Shown: positions 43,051 to 51,293, numbered from the stretch's first letter. The stretch is 64,000 bases of DNA from Bryobacterales bacterium (GCA_016721425.1 JADKID010000017.1:124001-188000), one strand, 5' to 3'. Notes: a model not told the origin generated them from the sequence alone. Translations and numbers: made by a program.

Positions 43051-44165
43051 TCGGCGGCTCCGGCGCGGAGAGGCAATCGAAGTGAAAAGGTCATCCCGTT
43101 CCCCGTGTTCCTGCGCGCAGCGAGGATGCCGCCCTGATTCAGGGCGATCTGATGGGCTACCGGCAGTCCGAGTCCGGTGCCTGTCTCTTTGGTAGTAAAG
43201 AAGGGGTCGTAGATTCGTTCCATGTCTTCCTCGCTGATGCCGCAGCCCTGGTCGCTCACTTCTATCACTGCGGAGTCACCCTCGCGAAATGCGGAGATGG
43301 CGATTTCGCCCCCGTTCGGCATGGCCTGGATGGCGTTGATGGTCAGATTGAGGAGGATCTGCGTGATCTGTTCGGGATCGTGTTCGAAGGGCGGGAGGTC
43401 CGTTGCGACCTCCCGCCGCACAGCAATGGCAGCGCGAAGAAACGAGTGCTCCGTGAGGGCCAAGACTGAGTCGATAACTCGCTCCACCTTCGCCATCTGA
43501 AACTCGGGAGCGCGGGGCTTGGCAAAGTCCAAAAAGGTCGACAGCAAACGGTTCAAGCGGCGGCTTTCCTTCTGAATGATCTCCAGAAACTCGACTCTCC
43601 GTTCTTCGCTGGGCGGTTCGCGCAGCAGGATGGCGGCGGCGCCCTCGATGCTGGCGAGCGGATTACGAACCTCGTGGGCGAGACCGGCAGAGAGCTGGCC
43701 TAGGGCGTAGAGGCGTTCGGTCCGTTTCATTCGCTCAAAGTTCTCCTGCAATTCGGCGTACATCTGGCGGACCTGACCGGCTGCCAAACTCAAAGACGCC
43801 TTTTGGCGGCGTTCGCGATCTGAGAGCGTGCCGGTGAGGATGGCGACGGCGGCGAAGGAGAAAAGCTCGGCGAACTGATTGATAGAGTACTCTGGACGAA
43901 CGCGCCAGGTGGCGATGATCTGGGGCAGCAAGGACAGTCCGGCGGCCACGGCGCCCAGAAGCCCGCCCGCCAGACCGTAGCTGAGGGCCGCGTAGACGAC
44001 TGGCAGATAGAAGAGCCGTTGGATGAGGTAGTGCCACTGGACCAACGAGTCGGGCGTGAAGTAGTGGAGTGCGCTGATAGCGAGAGTGAAGGCGGCGATG
44101 CCGCCGATTCTCGCGGCGTCGGTCCTGGAGAGGCTGGTTCGGGAGTGGGGCGAGAGGGTCTCCAA
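43047..44165 (-). CDS. Sensor histidine kinase with integral-membrane N-terminus
   Basis: A 372-residue kinase. The N-terminal about 110 residues hold several membrane helices (RIGGIAAFTLAISALHYF, FYLPVVYAALSYGLAGG, FAAVAILTGTLS) with no large periplasmic domain, so the signal may be sensed in or at the membrane. The H-box ALGQLSAGLAHEVRNPLAS and the N, G1 and G2 boxes (INAIQAMPNGG, VSDQGCGISEEDM, GTGLGLPVAHQI) are complete. The start is TTG at 44165, with no better codon upstream. It is co-transcribed with the activator gene and divergent from the cstA operon. Confidence 0.9.
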   Translation of the reverse strand: METLSPHSRTSLSRTDAARIGGIAAFTLAISALHYFTPDSLVQWHYLIQRLFYLPVVYAALSYGLAGGLLGAVAAGLSLLPQIIATWRVRPEYSINQFAELFSFAAVAILTGTLSDRERRQKASLSLAAGQVRQMYAELQENFERMKRTERLYALGQLSAGLAHEVRNPLASIEGAAAILLREPPSEERRVEFLEIIQKESRRLNRLLSTFLDFAKPRAPEFQMAKVERVIDSVLALTEHSFLRAAIAVRREVATDLPPFEHDPEQITQILLNLTINAIQAMPNGGEIAISAFREGDSAVIEVSDQGCGISEEDMERIYDPFFTTKETGTGLGLPVAHQIALNQGGILAARRNTGNGMTFSLRLPLRAGAAE

Positions 44166-44182
44166 ATGATCAGGTTAGCGGC

Positions 44183-44197
44183 TTCGCGAGACGCGAA
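44183..44197. promoter_or_regulatory. Perfect dyad, candidate enhancer site for the activator
   Basis: TTCGCG-AGA-CGCGAA is a perfect 6-3-6 inverted repeat centred about 135 bp upstream of the predicted cstA-operon transcription start. This is the usual distance for NtrC-type enhancer sites. It lies between the divergent kinase gene and the sigma-54 promoter. Confidence 0.5.
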
Positions 44198-44299
44198 CAA
44201 GCTGGTTGAAGTGGAGGTTTTGCGCTAACGCTGCCTCTTTCCGGACACCAGAATGGGCCGAAAGGCGGCGTTCCGATCGCAAAACGAGGGTAAAGTCAC

Positions 44300-44315
44300 T
44301 GGCCACGGAATTGCA
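44300..44315 (+). promoter_or_regulatory. Sigma-54 promoter of the cstA operon
   Basis: TGGCCACGGAATTGCA has the -24 GG (44301-44302) and -12 GC (44313-44314) exactly 10 bp apart and ends GAATTGCA, as does the promoter at 40930. The predicted transcription start is near 44326, one base before the AAGGAG ribosome site of the small gene at 44339. Confidence 0.72.
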
Positions 44316-44338
44316 GTTGAATGTGCAAGGAGAACATC

Positions 44339-44506
44339 ATGAACTCAGTTCAACTCAAGGCAGGCCCTTCCCGCGCGACTCGACAGGGAAACAAGCTCAG
44401 GCGTCCTACCTTGGTCGAGCAGGCCCGGCAGATGTTACAGTTGCTGCTCCTGATGGCCGCGGTACTGGGCGCGCTGTGGTGGATCGACCGGGCGGCGGGA
44501 GGATAG
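44339..44506 (+). CDS. 55-residue single-pass membrane protein, first gene of the cstA operon
   Basis: Starts at ATG 44339 after AAGGAG (44327-44332) at good spacing; the in-frame ATG at 44321 lies upstream of the predicted transcription start. A basic N-terminal half (LKAGPSRATRQGNKLRRPT) is followed by one membrane helix (residues 34-49, MLQLLLLMAAVLGALWW). It resembles no named family I know. Position between the sigma-54 promoter and cstA, 44 bp ahead of it, suggests a small regulator or accessory subunit of the transporter, which is inference. Confidence 0.68.
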   Translation: MNSVQLKAGPSRATRQGNKLRRPTLVEQARQMLQLLLLMAAVLGALWWIDRAAGG

Positions 44507-44550
44507 CCGGCGCCGCACTGTGGTGGCCAGACTCGCTAGAATCGTTCCTT

Positions 44551-46593
44551 ATGAGCAAGCCGGTGGGAACGTTCGTGTGGATCTGTGTCGCGGCCGTGGG
44601 CGCATTGTGTTTAGGCGGCATCGCGCTGCATCGCGGCGAATCCATCAGCAGCGCGTGGCTGGTTCTGGCCGCCGTTTGCACATACCTTTCGGCCTACCGC
44701 CTTTACGCCGCCTTCATTGCGGCCAAAGTGATGGCCTTGGATCCGGAGCGGGCCACGCCGGCCGAGCGACTGCGCAACGGGCACGACTACGAGCCCACGA
44801 ATAAGTGGATCGTCTTTGGCCACCACTTTGCGGCCATCGCCGGCCCCGGCCCGCTGGTAGGCCCCACGCTGGCCGCGCAGTTTGGCTACCTGCCCGGCAC
44901 GCTGTGGATCATCATCGGCGTAGTGCTGGGCGGGGCGGTGCAGGACTTTGTGATTCTCTTCTGCAGCGTACGGCGGGACGGAAAATCGCTAGGCCAGATG
45001 GCGCGGGAGGAGATCGGCAAGATCGGCGGAGGCACGGCTCTGTTGACGGTGCTGCTGATCATGGTGATCCTGCTGGCCGTGATCGGGCTGGTGGTGGTCA
45101 ATGCGCTGAAGGGCTCGCCGTGGGGCACGTTCACCATCGCGGCTACCATGCCCATTGCGCTGCTGATGGGGCTTTATCTGCGCTACTGGCGGCCGGGGCG
45201 TGTGCTGGAAGTTTCCGTCATCGGGTTCATCCTGGTGGTGGCGAGCATCTTCGCCGGGGAGTGGGTGGCGCACCATGCCGTCTACGGCGGGTGGTTCACG
45301 CTGGGCGGGATGGCCCTGGCGATTGCGCTAATCATCTATGGTTTTGCGGCCAGCGCGTTGCCGGTGTGGCTGCTGCTGGCGCCGCGCGATTACCTCAGCA
45401 CGTTCGTCAAGCTGGGCGTGGTGATGATGCTGGGCGCGGGCATTCTTGTGGTCCGGCCGGAGCTGCACATGCCGGCGCTGACGCGCTTCGTCGATGGCAC
45501 CGGGCCGATCTTCGCCGGCACCATCTTCCCCTTCTGCTTCATCACCATCGCCTGCGGCGCTATCAGCGGATTCCACGCGCTGATCTCCTCCGGCACCACG
45601 CCGAAGATGATCGCCAGGGAGGGCCATATCCTGCCAGTGGGCTACGGCTCGATGCTGCTGGAAAGCTTCGTCGCGATGATGGCCATGGTGGCGGCCTGCT
45701 CTCTGGAACCGGGCGTCTTTTTCGCGGTGAATTCGCCGGCCGGCATCGTGGGCGCCACACCGGCGGCGGCCACCGCCACCATCACCAGTTGGGGCTTTCC
45801 GGTGACGCCGCAACAGATGGCGGATCTGGCGAGGCACGTGGGCGAGGAATCTCTCTTTTACCGCACGGGCGGCGCGCCCTCGCTGGCGCTGGGCATGGCC
45901 AGCATCTTTTCCCGCATCGCCGGCAACGAGGCGCTGCTCCGATTCTGGTATCACTTCGCCATCATGTTCGAGGCGCTGTTCATCCTGACGGTGATTGACG
46001 CCGGCACGCGCGTAGGGCGCTTCATGCTTCAGGATTTCCTGGGACACCTGTGGAAGCCGCTGGGCCGCACGTCGTGGATGCCCGGCGTGTTGATCACCAG
46101 CGCCATGGTGGTGTGCGCGTGGGGCTACTTCCTGATCCAGGGCGTATTGGATCCACTGGGCGGCATCAACTCGCTCTGGCCGCTATTCGGCATCGCCAAC
46201 CAACTGCTGGCGGCGGTGGCGCTGTGCGTGGCGACGACGATCCTGATCAAGATGCACCGCCTGAAATATGCGTGGATTACGCTGTTGCCGCTGTCGTGGC
46301 TGGTGGTGGTGACCTATACGGCGGCATGGCAGAAGATCTTCAGCGACCTGCCCCGCGTGGGCTTTCTGGCGCAGGCGCGGGCGATGGAGGCCGGCGTGCA
46401 GACGGCGGCCACGCGGCAACTGATCTTCAACAACCACCTGGACGCCGTGCTCTGCGGCATCTTCCTGGTGCTGGTGACAACGATCCTGGTGGACTCCATC
46501 CGCGTCTGGATCGGCATCCTGCATGGCACACGTCCGGCCACGACGCATGAAGCGCCGTTTGTGCTGACAGCGATCCGCGCGGAGGAGCTGTAA
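44551..46593 (+). CDS. cstA: CstA carbon-starvation/pyruvate-peptide transporter
   Basis: A 680-residue polytopic protein with CstA hallmarks: the N-terminal DYEPTNKWIVFGHHFAAIAG motif, FGYLPGTLWIIIGVVLGGAV, FHALISSGTTPKM and a C-terminal LFGIANQLLAAVAL region. Length is close to E. coli CstA (701). CstA proteins import peptides or pyruvate under carbon starvation. The ATG at 44551 is the family start; a TAGAAT hexamer ends 8 nt before it, so an additional start-proximal promoter is possible. It is followed by the YbdD/YjiX gene at 46596, its usual partner, with a GGAGGAG ribosome site inside the 3' end of cstA. Regulation by the adjacent NtrC/kinase pair is inferred. Confidence 0.93.
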   Translation: MSKPVGTFVWICVAAVGALCLGGIALHRGESISSAWLVLAAVCTYLSAYRLYAAFIAAKVMALDPERATPAERLRNGHDYEPTNKWIVFGHHFAAIAGPGPLVGPTLAAQFGYLPGTLWIIIGVVLGGAVQDFVILFCSVRRDGKSLGQMAREEIGKIGGGTALLTVLLIMVILLAVIGLVVVNALKGSPWGTFTIAATMPIALLMGLYLRYWRPGRVLEVSVIGFILVVASIFAGEWVAHHAVYGGWFTLGGMALAIALIIYGFAASALPVWLLLAPRDYLSTFVKLGVVMMLGAGILVVRPELHMPALTRFVDGTGPIFAGTIFPFCFITIACGAISGFHALISSGTTPKMIAREGHILPVGYGSMLLESFVAMMAMVAACSLEPGVFFAVNSPAGIVGATPAAATATITSWGFPVTPQQMADLARHVGEESLFYRTGGAPSLALGMASIFSRIAGNEALLRFWYHFAIMFEALFILTVIDAGTRVGRFMLQDFLGHLWKPLGRTSWMPGVLITSAMVVCAWGYFLIQGVLDPLGGINSLWPLFGIANQLLAAVALCVATTILIKMHRLKYAWITLLPLSWLVVVTYTAAWQKIFSDLPRVGFLAQARAMEAGVQTAATRQLIFNNHLDAVLCGIFLVLVTTILVDSIRVWIGILHGTRPATTHEAPFVLTAIRAEEL

Positions 46594-46595
46594 CC

Positions 46596-46763
46596 GTGCG
46601 AGGCCTGTGGCGGATCTTCCTGGGGATACTGCATGAGCTCTCCGACGAGACGGCCTATCGCCGGCATCTTGCCGCCCACGGCGTGGCGGCATCGGGCGCG
46701 GAGTGGCGCCGCTTTAGCGAGGAGCGGCTACGGCAGAAGTACCAGCGGGCCCGTTGCTGCTGA
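46596..46763 (+). CDS. YbdD/YjiX family small protein (CstA partner)
   Basis: A 55-residue protein beginning at GTG 46596 after GGAGGAG at 8-nt spacing, with only two bases between the cstA stop and this start. It has the YbdD/YjiX pattern: an N-terminal amphipathic stretch (LWRIFLGILHELSDETAYRR), then EWRRFSEERLRQKYQRARCC, ending in the characteristic RCC. In Enterobacteria the equivalent protein is encoded directly after CstA or BtsT. Its biochemical role is unknown. It is convergent with the membrane protein gene whose stop lies one base beyond. Confidence 0.82.
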   Translation: MRGLWRIFLGILHELSDETAYRRHLAAHGVAASGAEWRRFSEERLRQKYQRARCC

Positions 46764-47075
46764 CTACCAGCCGCGCACCGCGATCCAACCCGTGTAGCCG
46801 AGCAGAACGGCTAGCACGCCGAAGCTGCGTGTGAGGCCACCGCGCCAGGCGCACAGCAGCAGCATGGCGGCAAAGAGCGCGAGCGCCGGAGTGGTCATGC
46901 CGGCCCACGTCCAGAGCAGACCGCGTGCGGCCTGGACGAGCGCCAGCGCCGCGCAACAGATCAGTGCCACGCGCCGGAATGCCGCGCCGGAGGGCGCCAG
47001 CCAGCGGTCATGCACCAGGCCGCCCGTCCAGATGGACAGGGCGAGGAGTTCGCAAAACTTCAGCAAGGCGGGCAA
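46764..47075 (-). CDS. Small membrane protein of unknown function
   Basis: A roughly 103-residue protein with three hydrophobic segments (FCELLALSIWTGGLV, VALICCAALALVQAARGLLW and ALALFAAMLLLCAW) and a conserved-looking WTGGLVHDRW motif, reminiscent of DUF4149-type proteins, which cannot be confirmed. I chose the TTG at 47075 because GGAGG lies 8 nt upstream; the in-frame TTG at 47090 is an alternative. It overlaps the upstream membrane-protein gene by about 68 bp, which is long, so the start is uncertain. Confidence 0.62.
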   Translation of the reverse strand: MPALLKFCELLALSIWTGGLVHDRWLAPSGAAFRRVALICCAALALVQAARGLLWTWAGMTTPALALFAAMLLLCAWRGGLTRSFGVLAVLLGYTGWIAVRGW

Positions 47076-48606
47076 GGGGAGGACCTCCAATAGCCTGATG
47101 CAGGATACGGCGGGCGTGCATCAGAAGTGCGGCCAGAATCAGGAACCAGGCGCCGGTGGCAATGTGCGAGAGCAGAGGGTAGCGTAGGCCTAACTGGGCC
47201 GGTAGCAGGCTCAGGCGGCGCCACTCGGGCGGGAAGCGGCTCAGCCACCAGTGCGTATCGGCAGCCCCGCTAAAGACCAGCCAGAGGTGGTAGAAGCGGC
47301 GCAGGATAGACCAATCCGAGTGGCGGTGATCCACGTAGTGCACTTCCAGGGACATGATGAGGAGCAGGGAGGCGATCTGCTGGATGACGCTCCAGGCGAT
47401 CAACAGGACTGCGGCAATCCGCACGAGCCGCGAGATGGCTTTCCAGTGGGTGCAAAGGAGCGGCACAGCCAGCAGACAGAGGATGTGGACCGGAGTCTGG
47501 ACGTAGCGGGAGCCCCAGGAATGTTCGCCGGTGGGGGAGAGATAGCCGGCATGGAAGACGATGTAGACGGCCAGGGTGGCCAGGGCGCCGAGCGCGACGG
47601 CCTTCACTTTCGGCGCCGTGGCTGTCCAGAAGACCGCGAGCAGAATGAGGAGCAGCGGGAGCAGCGGATCGAAGAGGAAGATGGAGTTTTGCGGAAACCA
47701 GAGCGAGGAGCCGTAACCGGTGCCGGGGGGTCTTGGCGGGAAGAGGTCCTGAACGCCCGAGCCCGATGTGGTGTAGTAGGTGCCTGTCCACACTCCGAAA
47801 CGGAGAAACTGATAGCCGCGCTCTGCCATACCGCCGGCCAGGAAGGGCGGCAGGAACCAGGCGAGGGAGGCGAGAGACACGAGCGGGCGGCGGGGCCCCC
47901 ACCAGAGGGCGAGCACGAGGAAGACGAAAGCGCCGCCTGCATCGCCGAGCGTGGTGGGACGGACCAGCAGGCTGTAGCCGAAAGCGGCGCCGGCTAGCGC
48001 GGCGTAGCGCCCGGCGCCGGTATCGAGCCAGCGGGCCACGCCGAACAACCCGGCCAGCGAGAGCGCCAGCATCAGATTGTTCTCCTGGCAGATCTGGAGG
48101 TAGTGGAGGAAGGTGGTAGCGAACAGCAGCGAGAGAGTTCCCAAAGTGGCGATGCCGTGAGAGAACGCGAGAGCGCGCAGCAGCAGATAGGCAAACACCA
48201 GCGCGGCCCATCCAATGAAGGTTTGGGACAGAAACGCCACCAGGACATGCCGCAGCAGTTTGGCGGTGGGAGGATCCAGCGGATAGGCCAGGCGGGCGAT
48301 GCGGATCATGCCGGACGCGGCCAGATCGGCCGGCAGCAGAATGAGCGGGTGGCCCATACCGAACGTGGCGCGCTTGAGGCCCTGCCGATCAGGCGCGCCC
48401 CAAATCTGGTTGTAGGGTTCAGGCCCCACCTCGGGTTCATCGGTCCACCAGGAATGGGCTTGTTGCAGGCGGCGGGATGGATCGAGGCTGCCCATGTTGC
48501 CCGGATTCACGAGCGCCGCGGTGAGCGCCGTGAGCAAGAGAAGCGCGAGGAGGAAATGGGGCGGCACGGGCAGGCCGGCGGTTTGAGGCCCTGGCTGGTC
48601 TGGCAT
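47008..48606 (-). CDS. Polytopic membrane protein, probably glycosyltransferase-like (GT-C)
   Basis: A 532-residue protein with about 11 membrane helices. The first luminal loop is long (SLDPSRRLQQAHSWWTDEPE) and acidic, and alternating helices such as LLRHVLVAFLSQTFIGWAALVF follow. The general plan resembles GT-C or PMT-type mannosyltransferases, but no DD/DE motif is clear, so the assignment is tentative. The ATG at 48606 is preceded by TATAAG; no ribosome site is visible. It converges with the cstA operon, separated from it by the small membrane gene. Confidence 0.72.
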   Translation of the reverse strand: MPDQPGPQTAGLPVPPHFLLALLLLTALTAALVNPGNMGSLDPSRRLQQAHSWWTDEPEVGPEPYNQIWGAPDRQGLKRATFGMGHPLILLPADLAASGMIRIARLAYPLDPPTAKLLRHVLVAFLSQTFIGWAALVFAYLLLRALAFSHGIATLGTLSLLFATTFLHYLQICQENNLMLALSLAGLFGVARWLDTGAGRYAALAGAAFGYSLLVRPTTLGDAGGAFVFLVLALWWGPRRPLVSLASLAWFLPPFLAGGMAERGYQFLRFGVWTGTYYTTSGSGVQDLFPPRPPGTGYGSSLWFPQNSIFLFDPLLPLLLILLAVFWTATAPKVKAVALGALATLAVYIVFHAGYLSPTGEHSWGSRYVQTPVHILCLLAVPLLCTHWKAISRLVRIAAVLLIAWSVIQQIASLLLIMSLEVHYVDHRHSDWSILRRFYHLWLVFSGAADTHWWLSRFPPEWRRLSLLPAQLGLRYPLLSHIATGAWFLILAALLMHARRILHQAIGGPPLARLAEVLRTPRPVHLDGRPGA

Positions 48607-49341
48607 AACGGCTGTTCAACTATCTTATACGGCCCAGGCAGATTCCCAATCCGGTGCGATGCGCCCGGAGTCGCCGGAGGCAGCGAGGAGACGCGGGCGG
48701 TGGGATGGGTAGGAGAGAGTCAGGACGGAGCGCCGGGCAGGCGGGATGGAACCGTTTTGCCCGGCGACTGGAATTCCGACGTTGGAGGCAGCGCCGTCAG
48801 GGACGAGGACGGAAGAATTAAGTTGGTCGCTGCGCCGGCGGCGCCATTGCCACGTTATGGGAACGAGCTCAGGCTACGGCTGCGCGGGCTAGAGGCAAGC
48901 CTGTCTCGCTGGCACAGGGCTTGCGCTGTTTATGGTAGACCTGAACAAAGGCGGAGGCCATCGTCAGGCACGGCTCAGCCGGGTACATGGCAAAGAAAAG
49001 CTGCCGCACCGCTGACCCATTCATCTCGCTGGCAATGGACGCCAGACTAGTCGCCGCGTGTGCTACACATTCGTTGCAGCTCAAGTTCTCTGCGCGGCAG
49101 TGCGGCAACTGCCGGTCCGTTTTCGGTCGCCCTGCAGGCATCCGTGGTTTCTCCCCACTACTGAAGAAATGGCCGATCTGCGCCGGCTCTTTCTAAGACT
49201 CGAACGCGCTCCCGATAGAGCGTTCTTTACAATTACAGGAGACCGCCGGTTGTTACTAGGGTACAGGGGAGGGGGGGGACTAGATCATTTGAGGGGGTTG
49301 CGTCCCCCTCGTTTGAGGGGGACAACCGCACAGAATCAATC
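48607..49341. other. 735-bp region without a convincing gene
   Basis: Short frames exist on both strands (48869-49141 minus, 90 residues; 48987-49196 plus, 69 residues) but none has a recognisable motif, membrane helix or consistent ribosome site. The base composition is less skewed than in neighbouring genes, and the last 100 bp contain the G-run and hairpins listed separately. It may hold a small RNA or decayed gene; I see no direct evidence. Confidence 0.55.
49259..49323. other. G-run and competing hairpins downstream of adk
   Basis: A guanine-rich run on the plus strand (GGG at 49259-49261, GGGG at 49266-49269, eight G at 49271-49278) could form a G-quadruplex. Next to it, GTCCCCCTC-GTTT-GAGGGGGAC (49302-49323) is a perfect 9-bp hairpin. 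The arm CCCCCTC can instead pair with GAGGGGG at 49291-49297, so two mutually exclusive stems are possible. It lies 20-80 bp after the adk stop on the minus strand; there is no U-tract. Confidence 0.6.
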
Positions 49342-50025
49342 TCATACCAACGACTTCTGAATGGCCTCAAATACCGAATCAGGAGTACTAGTACCATCAA
49401 TCCGGACATAAGTACCGTTCCGATAAAATTCGATAAGGGGGGCTGTACTTCGCTCGTAAGACACGAGCCTATTTCGCACCGTATCTTCGCAGTCATCGGC
49501 GCGCTGCTGCAATTCGATATTGCAGGTGTCACACAGACCGGCGTTCTTGGGGGGATGGCTGGCGATGTTGTAGATGCTGCCGCATTGGGCGCAATAGCGC
49601 CGGTTGCAGGTGCGGGCGATAAGCAGTTGCGCCGGCACGTCGATATGCACCACCAGAGGCTGCGGCAGAGCAAGCTCCTGGAGTAGCGAGTTGAGGAACT
49701 TGCCCTGCTCCACGGTGCGCGGATATCCGTCGAGCATGAAGCCGTTGGCGCAGTCCGGCTGGCTGAGCCGCGAACGGACGATTTTGTTCACCAGATCATC
49801 GCTGAGCAGGCCGCCAGTAATGGTCACGCCCGCTGCGACGCGGCCCAGTTCGGAGCCGGCGCGAATCTCAGCGCGGATCATTTCGCCCGTCGAGATGGCG
49901 GGGATGCCGCAGTGCGCGGCCAGGCGTTCGGCCTGGGTGCCCTTGCCGCAGCCGGGAGGGCCAAGCAGAAGGAGGATGCGAGTGGAAGCGGGTGCGATGG
50001 GGGAGTTCTCAGTAGCGCTGGTCAT
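49342..50025 (-). CDS. adk: Adenylate kinase, zinc-LID type
   Basis: A 227-residue adenylate kinase: P-loop LLLGPPGCGKGTQAERLA at residues 19-36, FMLDGYPRTVEQ, and a LID with two Cys pairs (CAQC and CDTC), which implies a bound zinc or structural disulfide. It converts ATP plus AMP to two ADP. QRADDCEDTVRNRL has Cys where Lys or Asn is common. The ATG at 50025 has AGAGG upstream and a clear promoter (50042-50071). In many bacteria adk follows ribosomal genes, but here it is alone. Confidence 0.93.
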   Translation of the reverse strand: MTSATENSPIAPASTRILLLLGPPGCGKGTQAERLAAHCGIPAISTGEMIRAEIRAGSELGRVAAGVTITGGLLSDDLVNKIVRSRLSQPDCANGFMLDGYPRTVEQGKFLNSLLQELALPQPLVVHIDVPAQLLIARTCNRRYCAQCGSIYNIASHPPKNAGLCDTCNIELQQRADDCEDTVRNRLVSYERSTAPLIEFYRNGTYVRIDGTSTPDSVFEAIQKSLV

Positions 50026-50041
50026 CTATGCCTCTGAGAGC

Positions 50042-50071
50042 AGTGTACCGTTTGGTCTACATTCCAGTCAA
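50042..50071 (-). promoter_or_regulatory. Promoter of adk
   Basis: On the minus strand TTGACT (50071-50066) is followed after 18 bp by TACACT (50047-50042). A 16-nt leader with AGAGG precedes the ATG. Five of six -35 and four of six -10 positions match the consensus. Confidence 0.65.
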
Positions 50072-50125
50072 CAGGGTCTGAATACCCTAGGACGCATGGG
50101 ATTGTGACACGATATTCCTGTCTGA

Positions 50126-51292
50126 TTATCTCTGCAAAAACGGCAGACGGCGCAGGGCTATTTCCAGCACTTCCGGCACCACTAAAAGGCTGGCAACCAG
50201 GAATACGCCGCGCTCGAAATCATAGAAATACCCGGGCTGGAATTGGACGGAATGGGACTGCAATGCCATCAGCGCCCACTCCTCCTCGCCGTAGAACCGG
50301 GGGGCTTCGAGGATGGCGCACCACCCGCCCTCCGACGGCAGGACGCGCCAACCGCTCTCGGGCGTGATGGCTTGGATGAAAGTGTCCAGATTCCCAGTAG
50401 TCCTAGCACGGATCCCCGCCTGGATAGAAGGGGTTAGCTCCAGCCAGCGGGCGGCGGCGTGCTGGACGGGCGCGCTGACGGGCAGGTAGGAGTCTGCAAT
50501 CCACTCCAGCCGCTCGAGTGCCTCGCGGCGGGCGGCCGCTGGCCCGGCGGCGTGGATCCAGCCGAGTTTCATCTGCGGGAGACCGGCGACTTTTGAAAGA
50601 CCACTTAATGTAAATGTCAGCGCCAAATGCGGGCCTTGAAGGGACGAAACGCGCGACGGATCGGGTTGCCACGGATAATCGAAGAAAACTTCATCCGCCA
50701 GGATGGCCAGGCCGCGAACGGCCGCAAACTCCTGGAGTCGCAGCCACTCGTCGCGCTTCAGATACGTACCTGTGGGGTTGTTTGGGTTCACCACCACAAT
50801 GGCTCGTGTCCGCTCGTTGACGCGTGCTTCCAGGGCGCTGATGTCGATGCCCCACCGCAGTTCCTCCGCCAGGGAGTATTGGCGGACCTCGACGCCCTCG
50901 AGTTCGGCCAGACACTCGAAGAGAGGGTAGGACGGCCTGGGCGTGAGTACGTTGTCGCCCGGATTACAGAGCAGCTTGAAGAGCCAGGCGTAGGCTTCGC
51001 TGGTGCTGCCGGTGAGGATGATGTGACCCGGGTCCGCCGGGGCGCCCTGCCCGGCGTGCCATTCGGCGATGGCCTCGCGCGCGGCTGGCAGACCGTGCGC
51101 TGTCGGTTCGTAGCCAAGCGAGGCAGGATCCTGGAGCGCGGCGAGGATCTCCTCGCGCGGATAGGGCAGGTGGACGCGCGTGGGGTTAGAGACGGTGAGA
51201 TCGATCAGCGGCGCCCCGGCGGCCCGGAGGGCGTCGAGAGTGGCGCTGAGCCGGTTGGGCTCCAGGCTGGCGGGCGTGCGCCGGGAGAACAG
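50126..51292 (-). CDS. PLP-dependent aminotransferase, class I/II; CTG start likely
   Basis: A 388-residue fold-type I enzyme. It has ILTGSTSEAYAWLFKLLCNPGDNVL (PLP phosphate region), VVVNPNNPTGTYL, ADEVFFDYPW and FTLSGLSKVAGLPQMKLGW, whose Lys (SK) binds PLP. The substrate is unknown. The open frame extends to 51487, but those residues lie inside the fumarylacetoacetase-family gene and look like antisense composition. The recognisable N-terminus (LFSRRTPASLEPNRL) begins at CTG 51292, one base after the neighbour's stop and 6 nt after GGAGG; no ATG, GTG or TTG fits. A CTG start is therefore proposed. Confidence 0.82.
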   Translation of the reverse strand: MFSRRTPASLEPNRLSATLDALRAAGAPLIDLTVSNPTRVHLPYPREEILAALQDPASLGYEPTAHGLPAAREAIAEWHAGQGAPADPGHIILTGSTSEAYAWLFKLLCNPGDNVLTPRPSYPLFECLAELEGVEVRQYSLAEELRWGIDISALEARVNERTRAIVVVNPNNPTGTYLKRDEWLRLQEFAAVRGLAILADEVFFDYPWQPDPSRVSSLQGPHLALTFTLSGLSKVAGLPQMKLGWIHAAGPAAARREALERLEWIADSYLPVSAPVQHAAARWLELTPSIQAGIRARTTGNLDTFIQAITPESGWRVLPSEGGWCAILEAPRFYGEEEWALMALQSHSVQFQPGYFYDFERGVFLVASLLVVPEVLEIALRRLPFLQR

Positions 51293-51293
51293 G

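Noticed and set aside
44217..44285. GTTTTGCG (44217) and CGCAAAAC (44278) as an enhancer pair
   Set aside because: An 8-bp inverted repeat 53 bp apart is expected by chance in this length; the 6-3-6 dyad is stronger.
48869..49141. A 90-codon minus-strand frame
   Set aside because: No recognisable motif, ribosome site or neighbour relation; Cys and Met content looks random.
50070..50095. Short AGGGT/ACCCT inverted repeat upstream of adk
   Set aside because: Only 5-bp arms; not distinguishable from chance.
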